Source: Streptomyces parvulus (lineage in GTDB: Bacteria; Actinomycetota; Actinomycetes; Streptomycetales; Streptomycetaceae). From it: 64,000 nt of DNA. Numbering within the stretch: position 1 is the stretch's first letter; the number at the start of each line of letters is the position of its first letter. Of the stretch, positions 44,817 to 54,002 are shown piece after piece. The position numbers and the translations under genes are program-made. The stretch is taken from NCBI RefSeq assembly GCF_014648855.1, contig NZ_BMRX01000002.1, forward strand, positions 186,001 to 250,000. The letters run 5' to 3'. A model generated the notes under the pieces. It did not search any database and was not told where the DNA came from. It saw only the letters and a list, made by a program, of their open reading frames with translations.

Positions 44817-46640
44817 CTAGGCGGAAAGCTCCTGCCGCAGCGCGTCCCGCAGCCGGGCCGCCCGCTCGCCGACCTCGGGCGGTCCCAGCGACACCGCCCG
44901 GTCCGCCCAGCGCTGCCCCTCCGCCAGGTCGCCCCGCCGGGCGCAGACCAGTGCCAGCCGCAGCGCGGCCCGGCCGTGCCCGGCGTCGGCGGCGCGGCGC
45001 CACCACACGACGGCCTCCGGCTCGCTCCCCTCGCGGGCCAGCAGCAGCCCCAGGTTGAACGCGCCGTTGCGGGACCCGGCCTCGGCCGCCCGCCGGTACC
45101 AGCGCGCCGCCTCCACCACGTCGCCCCGGGCCGCGGCGAGCATCCCGACCCGCACCTGGGCCCGGCGGTGCCCCTGGGAGGCCGCCCGCTCGTACCACTC
45201 CTCGCACTCGGACCTGTCCTGCGCCGGCTCGCCCAGCTCGTGGGCGGGCGCCGGCGGCCGGCGGGCGTCCAGGACCGTCGCCAGCCGGTACGCGGCCTCC
45301 GCGCTGCCGCCGCCCGCCGCGCAGCGCAGGAAGCGCTCCGCCTCGCGCTCGTCACCGGCACGCAGCCGGGCCATGCCCACCTGCAGCGCCGCCTCGGTGT
45401 GCCCGGCCGCCGCGGCGCGCTCGTACCAGCGCAGCGCCGTCTTCTCGGCGCCCCGTCCCGCGTGCAGGATGCCGAGGTTGAAGGCGGCGTCGACGCTGCC
45501 CGCCTCGGCCGCCTTGGAGAACCAGGGCTCGGCACCCGTCTCGTCCCCGCCGCGCAGCAGCAGGATGGCGAGCGCGTTGGAGGCCTCCCGGTGACCGGCG
45601 TACGCCGCGCGGCGGTACCACTGCTCGGCCTGCGCGGTGCGGCCCTGCTCGGCGCAGAGCAGCCCGAGGTTGTAGGCGCCGTTGTCGTCCCCGGCGTCCA
45701 TCGCGGCCCGGTACCAGCGCTCGGCGGTCTGGGTCTCGCCGCGCTCGGCGTGCAGCGCGCCCAGGGCGTTGGCGGCGTTGCCGTCGCCGTCCTGGGCGGC
45801 CCGCAGCCACCACACGGCGGCGCTCTCGACGTCGCCGGCGTCCCGCAGCAGGAAGCCCAGCGCGCATGCGGCGCGGGCCTCGCCGTCCTTGGCCGAGGTG
45901 AGGTACCAGCGGCCGGCCTCCTTGAGCTCGCCCCGCTTCTCCAGGATCGTCCCGAGGTGCAGCGCGGCCCGCCGGTGACCGCGTGCCGCGGCCTGGCGGT
46001 ACCACTGCTCGACCTCCTCGCCGGCGGCGCCGGTCGCGTCGGCGCCGTCGCGGTCCTGACCGGCGCCGCGGTCCAGCGTCCGCGCCAGCCGGTAGGCGGC
46101 CTCCCGGTGCCCGCGCTCGGCGGCGGCCCGCATCCAGCGCCCGGCGCCCGCGTCGTCGCCGCGGTGCTCCAGGAGGTCGGCGAGGGCGTAGGCGCCCAGG
46201 ACATGGCCCTGCTCGGCGGACTGGCGCAGCCAGTACTCGGCGGCGGGCTCGTCACCTCGCTCGCGGAAGTGCCGCCCCAGCGCGTGCGCGGCCGCTGCGG
46301 ATCCGGCGACCGCCGCGATCCGCCACCAGCCCGCGGCCTCGTCGGCGTAGCCGCGCTGGTGAAGCAGCACGCCGAGGTTGTTGGCGGCCGCGCGGTCACC
46401 GGCCGCGGTGGCGGCCCGCAGCTGCGACTCCGCCCCGTCGAAGTCCCCCCGGCGCAGCAGCATCGCGCCGAGCACGCTCATCGCCTCGACGTCCCCGCCG
46501 TCGACGGCCAGCCTCAGCCGTACTTCCTCCGCGGCCTCGTCGGCGGCCTCCTGGGCCTCGTCCGTGGCCTCCTCCTGACCGGACGGCTGCGCAAAACGCC
46601 CTGTCCCGAACAGATTTGCCATGTCCCCCATAACGTCCAT
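44817..46640 (-). CDS. Sel1/TPR-repeat protein
   Basis: A 607-residue protein built almost wholly from about 15 Sel1/TPR-like repeats of about 36 residues, each with a pattern such as NNLGVLLHQRG or NLGLLCAEQG followed by AEQWYRRAA. A short acidic Glu/Ala-rich N-terminus (residues 15-42) comes first. There is no signal peptide or enzymatic domain. It is a likely scaffold; no partner can be named. It lies between two identical initiator tRNA genes on the same strand. The ATG is preceded by AGGTGG; two in-frame ATGs follow within seven codons. Confidence 0.9.
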   Translation of the reverse strand: MDVMGDMANLFGTGRFAQPSGQEEATDEAQEAADEAAEEVRLRLAVDGGDVEAMSVLGAMLLRRGDFDGAESQLRAATAAGDRAAANNLGVLLHQRGYADEAAGWWRIAAVAGSAAAAHALGRHFRERGDEPAAEYWLRQSAEQGHVLGAYALADLLEHRGDDAGAGRWMRAAAERGHREAAYRLARTLDRGAGQDRDGADATGAAGEEVEQWYRQAAARGHRRAALHLGTILEKRGELKEAGRWYLTSAKDGEARAACALGFLLRDAGDVESAAVWWLRAAQDGDGNAANALGALHAERGETQTAERWYRAAMDAGDDNGAYNLGLLCAEQGRTAQAEQWYRRAAYAGHREASNALAILLLRGGDETGAEPWFSKAAEAGSVDAAFNLGILHAGRGAEKTALRWYERAAAAGHTEAALQVGMARLRAGDEREAERFLRCAAGGGSAEAAYRLATVLDARRPPAPAHELGEPAQDRSECEEWYERAASQGHRRAQVRVGMLAAARGDVVEAARWYRRAAEAGSRNGAFNLGLLLAREGSEPEAVVWWRRAADAGHGRAALRLALVCARRGDLAEGQRWADRAVSLGPPEVGERAARLRDALRQELSA

Positions 46641-46806
46641 CGTCGCACCACCTGCAACCTTGGTACATCCGGTATATCGCAGCCAGTGAGGTCACTTCAG
46701 CGTTTTGTCGACATGCCCACAGGACGACAAGTCAAACACAGATCGGCCCAACTCCCCCTGGCGGCGCGGCCGTCGGCCTCACCGGCACATGCGTTCGCAC
46801 ACCAGA

Positions 46807-46838
46807 AAGGCCCGGATCCCTTTCGGAATCCGGGCCTT
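46807..46838. terminator. Hairpin after the second tRNA-fMet
   Basis: Eleven-base arms AAGGCCCGGAT and ATCCGGGCCTT enclose CCCTTTCGGA, a loop almost the same as that of the hairpin behind the first tRNA copy. Confidence 0.75.
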
Positions 46839-46870
46839 CGCGGTCATGCACCCTTGGCACATGATTTCAG

Positions 46871-46944
46871 TAGCGGGGACAGGATTTGAACCTGCGACCT
46901 CTGGGTTATGAGCCCAGCGAGCTACCGAGCTGCTCCACCCCGCG
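46871..46944 (-). tRNA. tRNA-fMet (CAU), initiator, second copy
   Basis: A 74-nt gene identical to the copy 2.2 kb away, with the same C1/U72 mismatch and GGG/CCC anticodon stem. Followed by its own hairpin. Confidence 0.95.
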
Positions 46945-47018
46945 CCGTTGTGTGTACAACCCTAGCACGGCGCGGGATGGGCCTTGACCAGCTCGAACGC
47001 CGGTCGGTGGCGGCTCGG

Positions 47019-49970
47019 TCAGCCGCTCGGTGACGCGCTGGGACTCGCCTTGTCGTCCCCGTTCTCGTCCCCGGCGCCCTGGTCGGCGTTGGCCTGAGCG
47101 TCCTCCGCGCGCTGGAGCGCCTTCTCCAGGTCCTTCTGCGCCTCGGCGTACGCGGCCAGGTCCTTCTGCTCCAGGGCCTTCTGGCCGGCGTCGAAGGCCT
47201 CCTGCGCGTCATTGAGCGCTTCCCGGACGGTCGGGTTGGTGGACGCGGGCGGCTCCGTCGTGTCCCCGCCCGGGTCCTCGCCGGTGTCCGCCGGTGGTTC
47301 GGGCTCGGCCGCCTGCGCGCCGAAGACCTTGTTGAGGGCTTCGTCGAGCGTGTTCTCGAAGGCCGTGTTGCCGCCGTAACTCACCAGCACCTTGCGCAGC
47401 AGGGGGTACTTGAGGTCGCCACCGCGGACGTAGACCGGCTCGACGTACAGCAGTCCGCCGTCGAGCGGCACGGTCAGCAGGTTGCCGTACTCGACCTCCG
47501 AGTCGCCGCCTCTCAGCAGCCTGATGGACTCGGCGATGTCCTGTTCGGAGTTGAACTGGCTCTGTACCTGTTTGGGTCCGTCGACGGTGGTGCTGGTCGG
47601 CAGTTTCAGGATTCTGATCTTGCCGTAGTCGCTCGTCCCGGCCTCGGCGTCGACGGACATGAACGCGCTGAGATTGTCACGTCCGTTGGGCGTGAACGTC
47701 GTCGTCAGCGAGAACGCCTGCTGCTTCTGGTCGGGCATCTTCATGCTCAGGTAGTACGGCGGTACCGCGTCGCCCGACTTGTTGGTCGGGTCGTCCGGCA
47801 CCTGCCACACCTCGCTGCCGCTGAGGAAGGTGTTGGCGTCCTTCACGTGGTAGCGGGTGAGCAGCTCGCGCTGGACCTTGAACAGGTCCTGGGGATAGCG
47901 CAGGTGCGCCATCAGCTCGCCGGAGATCTCGCTCTTGGCCTTCACCGTGTCGGGGAACGCCTTCATCCAGGTCTTCAGGACCGGGTCCTTGGTGTCCCAC
48001 TGGTAGAGCTTGACGTCACCGGTGTACGCGTCGACGGTCGCCTTCACGGAGTTGCGGATGTAGTTGACCTGGTTCTGCTGGGCCACCACCGCGCGTGAGT
48101 TGTTGTTCGCCGTCAGCGAGTCGGCGGTCGTGTCGCCGAGCGTCGTGCGGGAGGCGTAGGGATAGCCGTTCGTCGTGGTGTACGCGTCGACGATCCACTG
48201 GATGCGGCCGTCCACCACCGCCGGGTAGGCGTCGCCGTCGATGGTCAGCCACGGGGCGACCGCCTCGACGCGCTCCTTGGGCGTGCGGTTGTAGAGGATC
48301 TTCGAACCCTCGCCGATCGCACCGGAGTAGAGGATCTGCGGCTCGCTGAACGCCGCGGCGTACGCCGCCCGGTTGATCGGGCTGGACAGGTCGACCCCGC
48401 CGTCGCCCTTGTAGCTGAAGGTCTTCTCCCCGGTGTCGTCGGAGTAGTCGATCTCCTTCTGGGGACCGCCGACAATCGAGTAGGTGGTGGTCTTCTCGCC
48501 GTAGTAGATCCGCTGCTCGTACTTCCCGAGGTCGCCCTCGGAGGGCAGGTCCGACTCGGTGAAGACCGGTCGGCCCTCGGAGTCGACCTGGGTCCCCTTG
48601 GCCGCGACCGCGCCGTAGCCGTGGGTGTAGCGGAAGTGGTTGTTGATCCAGTTCTTCTTCGGGATGCCGGCGAGGTTCAGCTCGCGCAGACCGATGACCG
48701 TGTCCTGGTCCTTGCCGTCCTTGGCGTAGCGGTCGACGTCCAGGTTGGTCGGGAACGCGTAGTAGTTACGCATCTGCTGGAGCTGCTGGAAGGTCGGCGA
48801 GATGATGTTCGGGTCCATGATCCGGATGGACGCGGCACCGTCCGCGTCGTCCCGGAGCTTGGTCTTGTCCTTGGTCTCGCTCCTGCCCGCGTACTCGGAG
48901 ACCTCGGTCCCCTCGATCCCGTAGGCGTCGCGCGTGGCCGCCAGGTTCTTCTCGACGTACGGCGCTTCCTTGGCCTGCTCGTTCGGCTGGACCTGGAACT
49001 TCTGGACCAGTGCCGGGTACAGGCCGCCGATCAGGATGGCCGAGAGGACCATCAGGCCGAAGCCGATCACGGGCAGCTGCCAGGTGCGCCGCCACAGGGT
49101 GGCGAAGAACAGCAGGGCGCAGATCACCGCGATGCAGAACAGGATGGTCTTGGCCGGCAGGTAGGCGTTGGCGTCGACGTACCTGAGGCCGGTCCAGTTG
49201 TCGGTCGCCTTGAAGTCGCTGGACTTCACCGCGAGCCCGTACCGGTCGAGCCAGTAGGCGATCGCCTTGAGGGCGACGAAGACACCGAGGAGCACCGACA
49301 GGTGGCCGGTGGCGGCGGCCGTGGCACGCGCGCCCGGGCTGGTGACCCGCAGCCCGCCGTACAGATAGTGCGTGAGCGCGGCGGCGATCACCGAGATGAT
49401 CACTGCCGCGAAGCCGAAGCCGAGCAGGAACCGGTACCACGGCAGGTCGAAGGCGTAGAAGGAGACGTCCAGCTTGAACTGGGGGTCCTTCTGGCCGAAG
49501 GGCACGCCGTTGACCCACATCAGCCAGGTCCGCCACTGGCCGGACGCCGAGGCGCCGGCGATCAGGCCGACCAGCGCGGTGATGCCGAGCAGCAGCCACT
49601 TCTTGTACGGGGCGATGCCCATCCGGTACCGGTCGAGGTTCTGCTGCTCCATCGACATGGCGCTGAGCGGCGGGCGCAGCCGGTGGGCCAGCCAGATGTT
49701 GAACCCGACGGCGAGCGCCATCAGCAGGCCGAAGACGAAGAAGAGCCCGATCTTGGTCCACAGGGTCGTCGTGAACACCGACGAGTAGTTGACCGACCGG
49801 TACCAGAGCCAGTCCGTCCAGAACCCGGCGAACATGGTGAACGCCATGAGGAGCACTGCGAGGACACCAAGTGTCAGCAGCAGGGTTCGGACACGCCGGG
49901 ACGGGCGGCCCACTCTGATCCGCGGCCCCGTCGGGGGGCCTCCGCCGCGGTCCGGCATCTGGAAAGCCAA
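47019..49970 (-). CDS. UPF0182 family large membrane protein
   Basis: A 983-residue protein of the UPF0182 family found across actinobacteria. About seven membrane helices occupy residues 20-320 ([40 protein letters not shown] and others). A ~550-residue extracytoplasmic region follows, then a low-complexity acidic Pro/Asp/Glu/Gln tail (from about 860) with a coiled-coil-like stretch ([20 protein letters not shown]). The function is unknown. The TTG start ([10 protein letters not shown]) is favoured because GAGGTG lies seven bases upstream; an internal ATG four codons on is the alternative. Confidence 0.9.
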   Translation of the reverse strand: MAFQMPDRGGGPPTGPRIRVGRPSRRVRTLLLTLGVLAVLLMAFTMFAGFWTDWLWYRSVNYSSVFTTTLWTKIGLFFVFGLLMALAVGFNIWLAHRLRPPLSAMSMEQQNLDRYRMGIAPYKKWLLLGITALVGLIAGASASGQWRTWLMWVNGVPFGQKDPQFKLDVSFYAFDLPWYRFLLGFGFAAVIISVIAAALTHYLYGGLRVTSPGARATAAATGHLSVLLGVFVALKAIAYWLDRYGLAVKSSDFKATDNWTGLRYVDANAYLPAKTILFCIAVICALLFFATLWRRTWQLPVIGFGLMVLSAILIGGLYPALVQKFQVQPNEQAKEAPYVEKNLAATRDAYGIEGTEVSEYAGRSETKDKTKLRDDADGAASIRIMDPNIISPTFQQLQQMRNYYAFPTNLDVDRYAKDGKDQDTVIGLRELNLAGIPKKNWINNHFRYTHGYGAVAAKGTQVDSEGRPVFTESDLPSEGDLGKYEQRIYYGEKTTTYSIVGGPQKEIDYSDDTGEKTFSYKGDGGVDLSSPINRAAYAAAFSEPQILYSGAIGEGSKILYNRTPKERVEAVAPWLTIDGDAYPAVVDGRIQWIVDAYTTTNGYPYASRTTLGDTTADSLTANNNSRAVVAQQNQVNYIRNSVKATVDAYTGDVKLYQWDTKDPVLKTWMKAFPDTVKAKSEISGELMAHLRYPQDLFKVQRELLTRYHVKDANTFLSGSEVWQVPDDPTNKSGDAVPPYYLSMKMPDQKQQAFSLTTTFTPNGRDNLSAFMSVDAEAGTSDYGKIRILKLPTSTTVDGPKQVQSQFNSEQDIAESIRLLRGGDSEVEYGNLLTVPLDGGLLYVEPVYVRGGDLKYPLLRKVLVSYGGNTAFENTLDEALNKVFGAQAAEPEPPADTGEDPGGDTTEPPASTNPTVREALNDAQEAFDAGQKALEQKDLAAYAEAQKDLEKALQRAEDAQANADQGAGDENGDDKASPSASPSG

Positions 49971-50122
49971 GGTGCGCACCTCGAAGTTCGCTGTTGATCC
50001 GTCAGGCCCTCGGGTTCGCGGGCCCCCCGTGCGCCCCCGTGATCGTGGGCCCACACTTATGCAACTTACTCATCGTTTACTCGGTTCCCGATTCGGGCCA
50101 GGAACGAGGCAGGATTGTGACC

Positions 50123-50665
50123 ATGTCCAACACCCCCATGGCTGCGAGCCCCCTCACCCGGGCCGTACTCGAGATCGACGAGTACGTCTCCGGGCTCGGC
50201 TGGGACCAGCCCGCACGCCTCTTTGCACTTGTCGACACCGCCCGGCTGAGGACCGATCAGCCCTCGCTCGCCGACCGGCTCGGCCTTCCCGACGAGCCGG
50301 ACACCTCCGGCCTGACACCGATCGAGCAGGACGAGGTTCCAACGGACCAGCCGCTCGACGAGTTCCTGGGCACCATCGCCTGGCCCGACGCGGTGGTGGG
50401 CTGCGCCCTCGCCGTGGAGCGTCTGATGCTGCCGCCGTCCGCCGAGGCGCAGGTCCCGGAGGGCCTGAACGAGGCGAAGCTGGCGCGGTGGGTGGCGGAG
50501 CACCCGGACCGCCAGGAGGTCCGCATGACGGTCGCGGTGCTGCGCGACGGCGCCCGCGACTCGGCCCTGCGGCTGCGCGAGAAGGACACCTCCACGGAGG
50601 TGCTCACCGGCTCCGACCTGGTGCCGGGCCTGGCCCAGGCGCTGACGGCGACCTTCGCGGAGTAG
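50123..50665 (+). CDS. PPA1309-family protein, function unknown
   Basis: A 180-residue soluble alpha/beta protein (MSNTPMAASPLTRAVLEID start; WPDAVVGCALAVERLML centre; VLRDGARDSALRLREK near the end). The family is conserved in actinobacteria without a known role. It is divergent from UPF0182 and convergent with the Lon-like protease gene, ending 21 bp from it. ATG start with GGCAGG nearby. Confidence 0.82.
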   Translation: MSNTPMAASPLTRAVLEIDEYVSGLGWDQPARLFALVDTARLRTDQPSLADRLGLPDEPDTSGLTPIEQDEVPTDQPLDEFLGTIAWPDAVVGCALAVERLMLPPSAEAQVPEGLNEAKLARWVAEHPDRQEVRMTVAVLRDGARDSALRLREKDTSTEVLTGSDLVPGLAQALTATFAE

Positions 50666-50686
50666 CGGCCCGCGACCGCCCCCCGG

Positions 50687-51781
50687 CTAACCCTTCGCGC
50701 ACTCGGGGAGGTCGGAGGTCTTCCCGGAGCGGATGTCCCGCAGCGCGCCGAGGGCGTCGTCGATGGTGTCCACCTTCACGAGGGTGAGCCCGTCGGGGAC
50801 GTCCGCGGCGGCGGTCGCGCAGTTGTCGGCGGGCGTCAGGAAGTACTGGGCGCCCTTGCCGCGCGCGCCGATCGTCTTCATGCTGATGCCGCCGATCGGG
50901 CCGACCTTGCCGCTGTCGTCGATCGTCCCGGTGCCGGCGACGAAGCTGCCGCCGGTGAGGTCGCCCGGGGTGAGCTTGTCGTAGATGCCGAGGGCGAACA
51001 TCAGACCGGCGCTCGGGCCGCCGACGTCGGCCAGCTTGATGTCGATGGAGAACGGGAAGGTGTGGTCGGTTCCGGCCGAGATCCCGACGATGGCGCGCTG
51101 CTCGCCCTGGTCGTCGGAGGCCCGGGTGGTGATCGTGACCTTCTCCGTCTCGGTGGGCGTCCGGCGCTCCTTCTCCGCGTCGGCCTGCTCGTCGGCGGGC
51201 ACGATCGTGAAGACGACGTCCTCGCCGGGCTTGTGCTTGGTCACCAGGTCGGCGACGTCGGAGGGCTTCTTGACCGTCGTCCCGTCCACCGCCTTGATCA
51301 CGTCACCGGCGTGCAGCCTGCCCTGCGCCGGGGAGTCCTTGACCACCGTGGAGACGACCACCCAGGACTTCACCGGGACGTCCAGCGCCTTCAGGGCGGC
51401 GACCTTCGCGCTCTCCTGGGACTGGCTGAACTCCTCGGCGTTCTCCTGGGTGGCCTCTTCCTCGGTCTTGCCGTCCGGGTAGATCGTGTCGTGCGGCACC
51501 ACGCTGTTGTCGTGCGCCAGCCAGCCGTAGACCGCCTCCACGAGGTTCATCTTGTACTCGGCGCTGGTGACGCGGACGGTGGTCATGTTGAGGTGACCGC
51601 TCGCCTCGTAGGTCTTGTGCCCGGAGATCTGGAGCACCGGCTCGCCGTCGTGGTCCCCGAGGGTGTTCACCGTCGGCCCCGGCGACATCTCCGAATAGGG
51701 CACGGGGATGAACACACCCGCGCACAGGAGCGCGATCAGCATCAGGGTGGAGGCGAGCATCGTCGCGGTGCGGCGTGGCAT
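50687..51781 (-). CDS. YlbL-type membrane-anchored PDZ/Lon-like serine protease
   Basis: A 364-residue secreted or membrane-anchored protease. The N-terminal helix MLASTLMLIALLCAGVFIPV anchors it. A PDZ domain lies at about residues 125-210 (AQGRLHAGDVIKAVDGTTVK). The Lon-type domain (about 225-350) has the Ser-Lys dyad in GGPSAGLMFALGIYDKL and GPIGGISMKTIGA. YlbL relatives clear cell-division inhibitors or membrane proteins in other Gram-positives; the target here is unknown. Confidence 0.9.
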   Translation of the reverse strand: MPRRTATMLASTLMLIALLCAGVFIPVPYSEMSPGPTVNTLGDHDGEPVLQISGHKTYEASGHLNMTTVRVTSAEYKMNLVEAVYGWLAHDNSVVPHDTIYPDGKTEEEATQENAEEFSQSQESAKVAALKALDVPVKSWVVVSTVVKDSPAQGRLHAGDVIKAVDGTTVKKPSDVADLVTKHKPGEDVVFTIVPADEQADAEKERRTPTETEKVTITTRASDDQGEQRAIVGISAGTDHTFPFSIDIKLADVGGPSAGLMFALGIYDKLTPGDLTGGSFVAGTGTIDDSGKVGPIGGISMKTIGARGKGAQYFLTPADNCATAAADVPDGLTLVKVDTIDDALGALRDIRSGKTSDLPECAKG

Positions 51782-51831
51782 GGCACGACAGTACGGGACG
51801 AGGCTGTCGGAGCACCGTCAGGGCGGTCCGG

Positions 51832-51996
51832 TCAGGCGCCGGTGCGGGGCTTCTCCATCGCCTCGCGGAAGCGGGCGTACCCGTCCAGCTCGGGGCCGTC
51901 CCCGCGGGTCCGCCGGGTCCGGTTGGCCCAACTGCCCCACAGCCCGGCGCCGACGGCGGCCAAAAGCGGAATCAGCAACCAGGCAAGCGCTGCCAT
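51832..51996 (-). CDS. Small membrane protein (54 residues)
   Basis: A short gene with a clear ribosome site (GGGAGGT, seven bases before ATG). The product begins MAALAWLLIPLLAAVGAGLW, one membrane helix, and continues with a basic stretch (NRTRRTR) and ends YARFREAMEKPRTGA. The layout is that of a single-pass membrane protein with its C-terminus inside. The family is unrecognised. It lies 50 bp upstream of the Lon-like protease on the same strand and could be an accessory to it. Confidence 0.72.
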   Translation of the reverse strand: MAALAWLLIPLLAAVGAGLWGSWANRTRRTRGDGPELDGYARFREAMEKPRTGA

Positions 51997-52144
51997 GCCC
52001 GACCTCCCAGCCCCATGAACGTCCGCAACTGACTGATCAGCAGATTAACCATCCGCAGTGACAACGCTCACGCCGGGGGGCGGGTTACGCAACCTGAGCC
52101 AAGAGAGGTGCCGGAGGTGCCGGGACGGGGGCGCCGGGCGCTCG

Positions 52145-52603
52145 TCAGCAGGCGCCCACCCACTCCTCGGTCCCGTCGGAGAACGTCTGGTGCTTCCAGA
52201 TCGGCACCTCGTGCTTGAGGTCGTCGATCAGCTTCCGGCAGGCGTCGAAGGCCTCGCCCCGGTGCGGGCAGGAGACGGCGACGACGACGGCGAGGTCCCC
52301 GACCTCCAGATCCCCCACACGGTGGACGGCCGCGAGGGCCCGTACGGGGTACTCGGCGACGACCTTCTCGGCGACGCGGCGCATCTCCGCCTCGGCGCCG
52401 GGGTGGCAGGAGTAGCCGAGCCGGTCGACGTCGGTGCCGCCGTCGTGGTTGCGGACGGTGCCCACGAACAGCGCGGTGCCGCCGGCCGCGTCGTCGCCGA
52501 CGGCCCGGAAGACCTCGTCGACGGACAGGGGGGTCTCGCGGACGCCGATCAGCTTGACGGGGTCCGCCGCGGCCCGCTCACCGGGGTGGTCGTTGGTTGC
52601 CAT
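52145..52603 (-). CDS. moaE: Molybdopterin synthase catalytic subunit MoaE
   Basis: A 152-residue subunit that converts precursor Z to molybdopterin with sulfur from MoaD. TALFVGTVRNHDGG, HRVGDLEVGDLAVVVAVSCPHR and EVPIWKHQ (catalytic lysine) are the family motifs. The first ~18 residues are a polar extension. MoaD is not in the window. The ATG start is supported by the family's length. Confidence 0.93.
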   Translation of the reverse strand: MATNDHPGERAAADPVKLIGVRETPLSVDEVFRAVGDDAAGGTALFVGTVRNHDGGTDVDRLGYSCHPGAEAEMRRVAEKVVAEYPVRALAAVHRVGDLEVGDLAVVVAVSCPHRGEAFDACRKLIDDLKHEVPIWKHQTFSDGTEEWVGAC

Positions 52604-52688
52604 GCGCCCATCGTGCCGCACGCCGCGGACGGGCGGGAATAGCGTGATCGCCCGGCACGCGCGCGTACGCGGTTGGAGCGTCCTACAG

Positions 52689-53810
52689 TCAGATGCGGCG
52701 CCGGGCCTTGCGGGCCCGCCGCACCACCGCCGCCGCGCCCAGCAGCGCCACCGTCGCGCCCGCGGCTCCCGCGGCCGTCGCGTCCTTGCGGCCGAGGCGC
52801 CGGCCCGCGACCGTGTGCCGTCCGGAGACCTCCTCCAGCAGCTCGGAGAGGACCTCCTCATTGGTGTACTTCGGCCGCCACCCGGCGTCGTGCAGCCGGC
52901 TGCCGCTGACCACCCAGGGGTACATCGTGTACGCCAGGTCGCCGGCCGGGGAGGGCGTCAGTCCGATCCGGTGCAGCCGGGCCGCCGCGCCGAGCGCGAC
53001 CGTGGACGGCAGCTCCATGCGCCGGATCCCGCTCAGCTCCTCGACCTCCTCCTGCTCCAGCCAGCCGTCGCACCCGACGGCCAGCTCGCCGTCGGCCTTC
53101 TCCAGGACGGCGTACTCCAGGGCGCTGCACAGGTCGTCGACGTGGCAGAACTGCCACGCGGGCCGCGACCCGGCGACGACGAGCAGCCGAGGCGACTCGA
53201 AATACCTGGTCAGCGCGGTGTCCATGCCTCCGACGAGCACGGCGGGCCGGACGACGGTCACGTTCAGTCCGGGGTGCGCCCGGGGCGCGCGCCGGGCGAG
53301 GCGTTCGATCTCCAGCAGGTCGCCGACGCCCGTGGCCTCGGCGGTGGCGCGCAGCTCGGCGTCCTCGGACAGCGGCAGCTCGTTGTCCGGGAGGGCGCCG
53401 TAGACCATCGCGGAGGTGCAGAGGACGACGCGGTGCACGCCGGCCGCCGCGGCGGCGGTCAGGACGGTCTGCGTCCCCCGGACGTTGTAAGCCGTCCGGG
53501 CGGCCGCGTCGGTCTCCAGGTCGAGGTCGAGCGCCAGGTGCACCACGACGTCCGCACCCCGCAGTTTCTCCGCGATGGCGGGGTCCCTCACGTCCAGGAT
53601 CTGCCAGCGCGCCTCGTCACACGCGCCGCGCCGCTCGTCGATGGCCACGACCTGTCTGACCTCGTCGGACGCGGCCAGCCGCGCGGTGAGCAGCGCCCCG
53701 ACGCCCGACGCGGCGCCGGTCACCGCGACCACGGGTCCGCGCGCGCCGGGGCGGGAGGAACTGGTTGACTGGTTTCGCGCTGCGCGAACCTGCGGATCTG
53801 GGGAACTCAC
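52689..53810 (-). CDS. NAD(P)-dependent epimerase/dehydratase-like SDR protein
   Basis: A 373-residue extended short-chain dehydrogenase. VAVTGAASGVGALL is the nucleotide-binding turn (about residue 30), VVVHLALDLD the second motif, and CTSAMVYG the strand with Ser and Tyr, but the usual YxxxK lysine is not seen. It may therefore bind rather than turn over a sugar nucleotide. The C-terminus has a hydrophobic helix followed by a very basic end (ATVALLGAAAVVRRARKARR), suggesting membrane attachment. The GTG start follows GGAGA by seven bases. Confidence 0.82.
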   Translation of the reverse strand: MSSPDPQVRAARNQSTSSSRPGARGPVVAVTGAASGVGALLTARLAASDEVRQVVAIDERRGACDEARWQILDVRDPAIAEKLRGADVVVHLALDLDLETDAAARTAYNVRGTQTVLTAAAAAGVHRVVLCTSAMVYGALPDNELPLSEDAELRATAEATGVGDLLEIERLARRAPRAHPGLNVTVVRPAVLVGGMDTALTRYFESPRLLVVAGSRPAWQFCHVDDLCSALEYAVLEKADGELAVGCDGWLEQEEVEELSGIRRMELPSTVALGAAARLHRIGLTPSPAGDLAYTMYPWVVSGSRLHDAGWRPKYTNEEVLSELLEEVSGRHTVAGRRLGRKDATAAGAAGATVALLGAAAVVRRARKARRRI

Positions 53811-54002
53811 CGGGCGTCTCCAGCGGTTGTCTTCAGTACGAGCGCGAGCGACGCGTGCGTACCAGGTGGCATCCATCCTGCCGCAGGCCGTCAGTCGGCG
53901 AAGCACCGAGGCCCGAACCGCCGCGGGTGTCTACGCTGGGTGGTGAAGTCGGGCAGCCGTGCCGCCGGAAAGAACCGGCGGCCCTACCAGCCGAGGAACC
54001 CC

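Noticed and set aside
44522..46399. A 625-codon minus-strand frame within the Sel1-repeat gene region
   Set aside because: Proline/arginine/serine-rich third-frame shadow of the Sel1 gene. It also runs through the tRNA and the terminator.
48621..49997. A 458-codon plus-strand frame opposite the UPF0182 gene
   Set aside because: Antisense low-complexity sequence; the minus-strand frame has membrane helices and family-typical segments.
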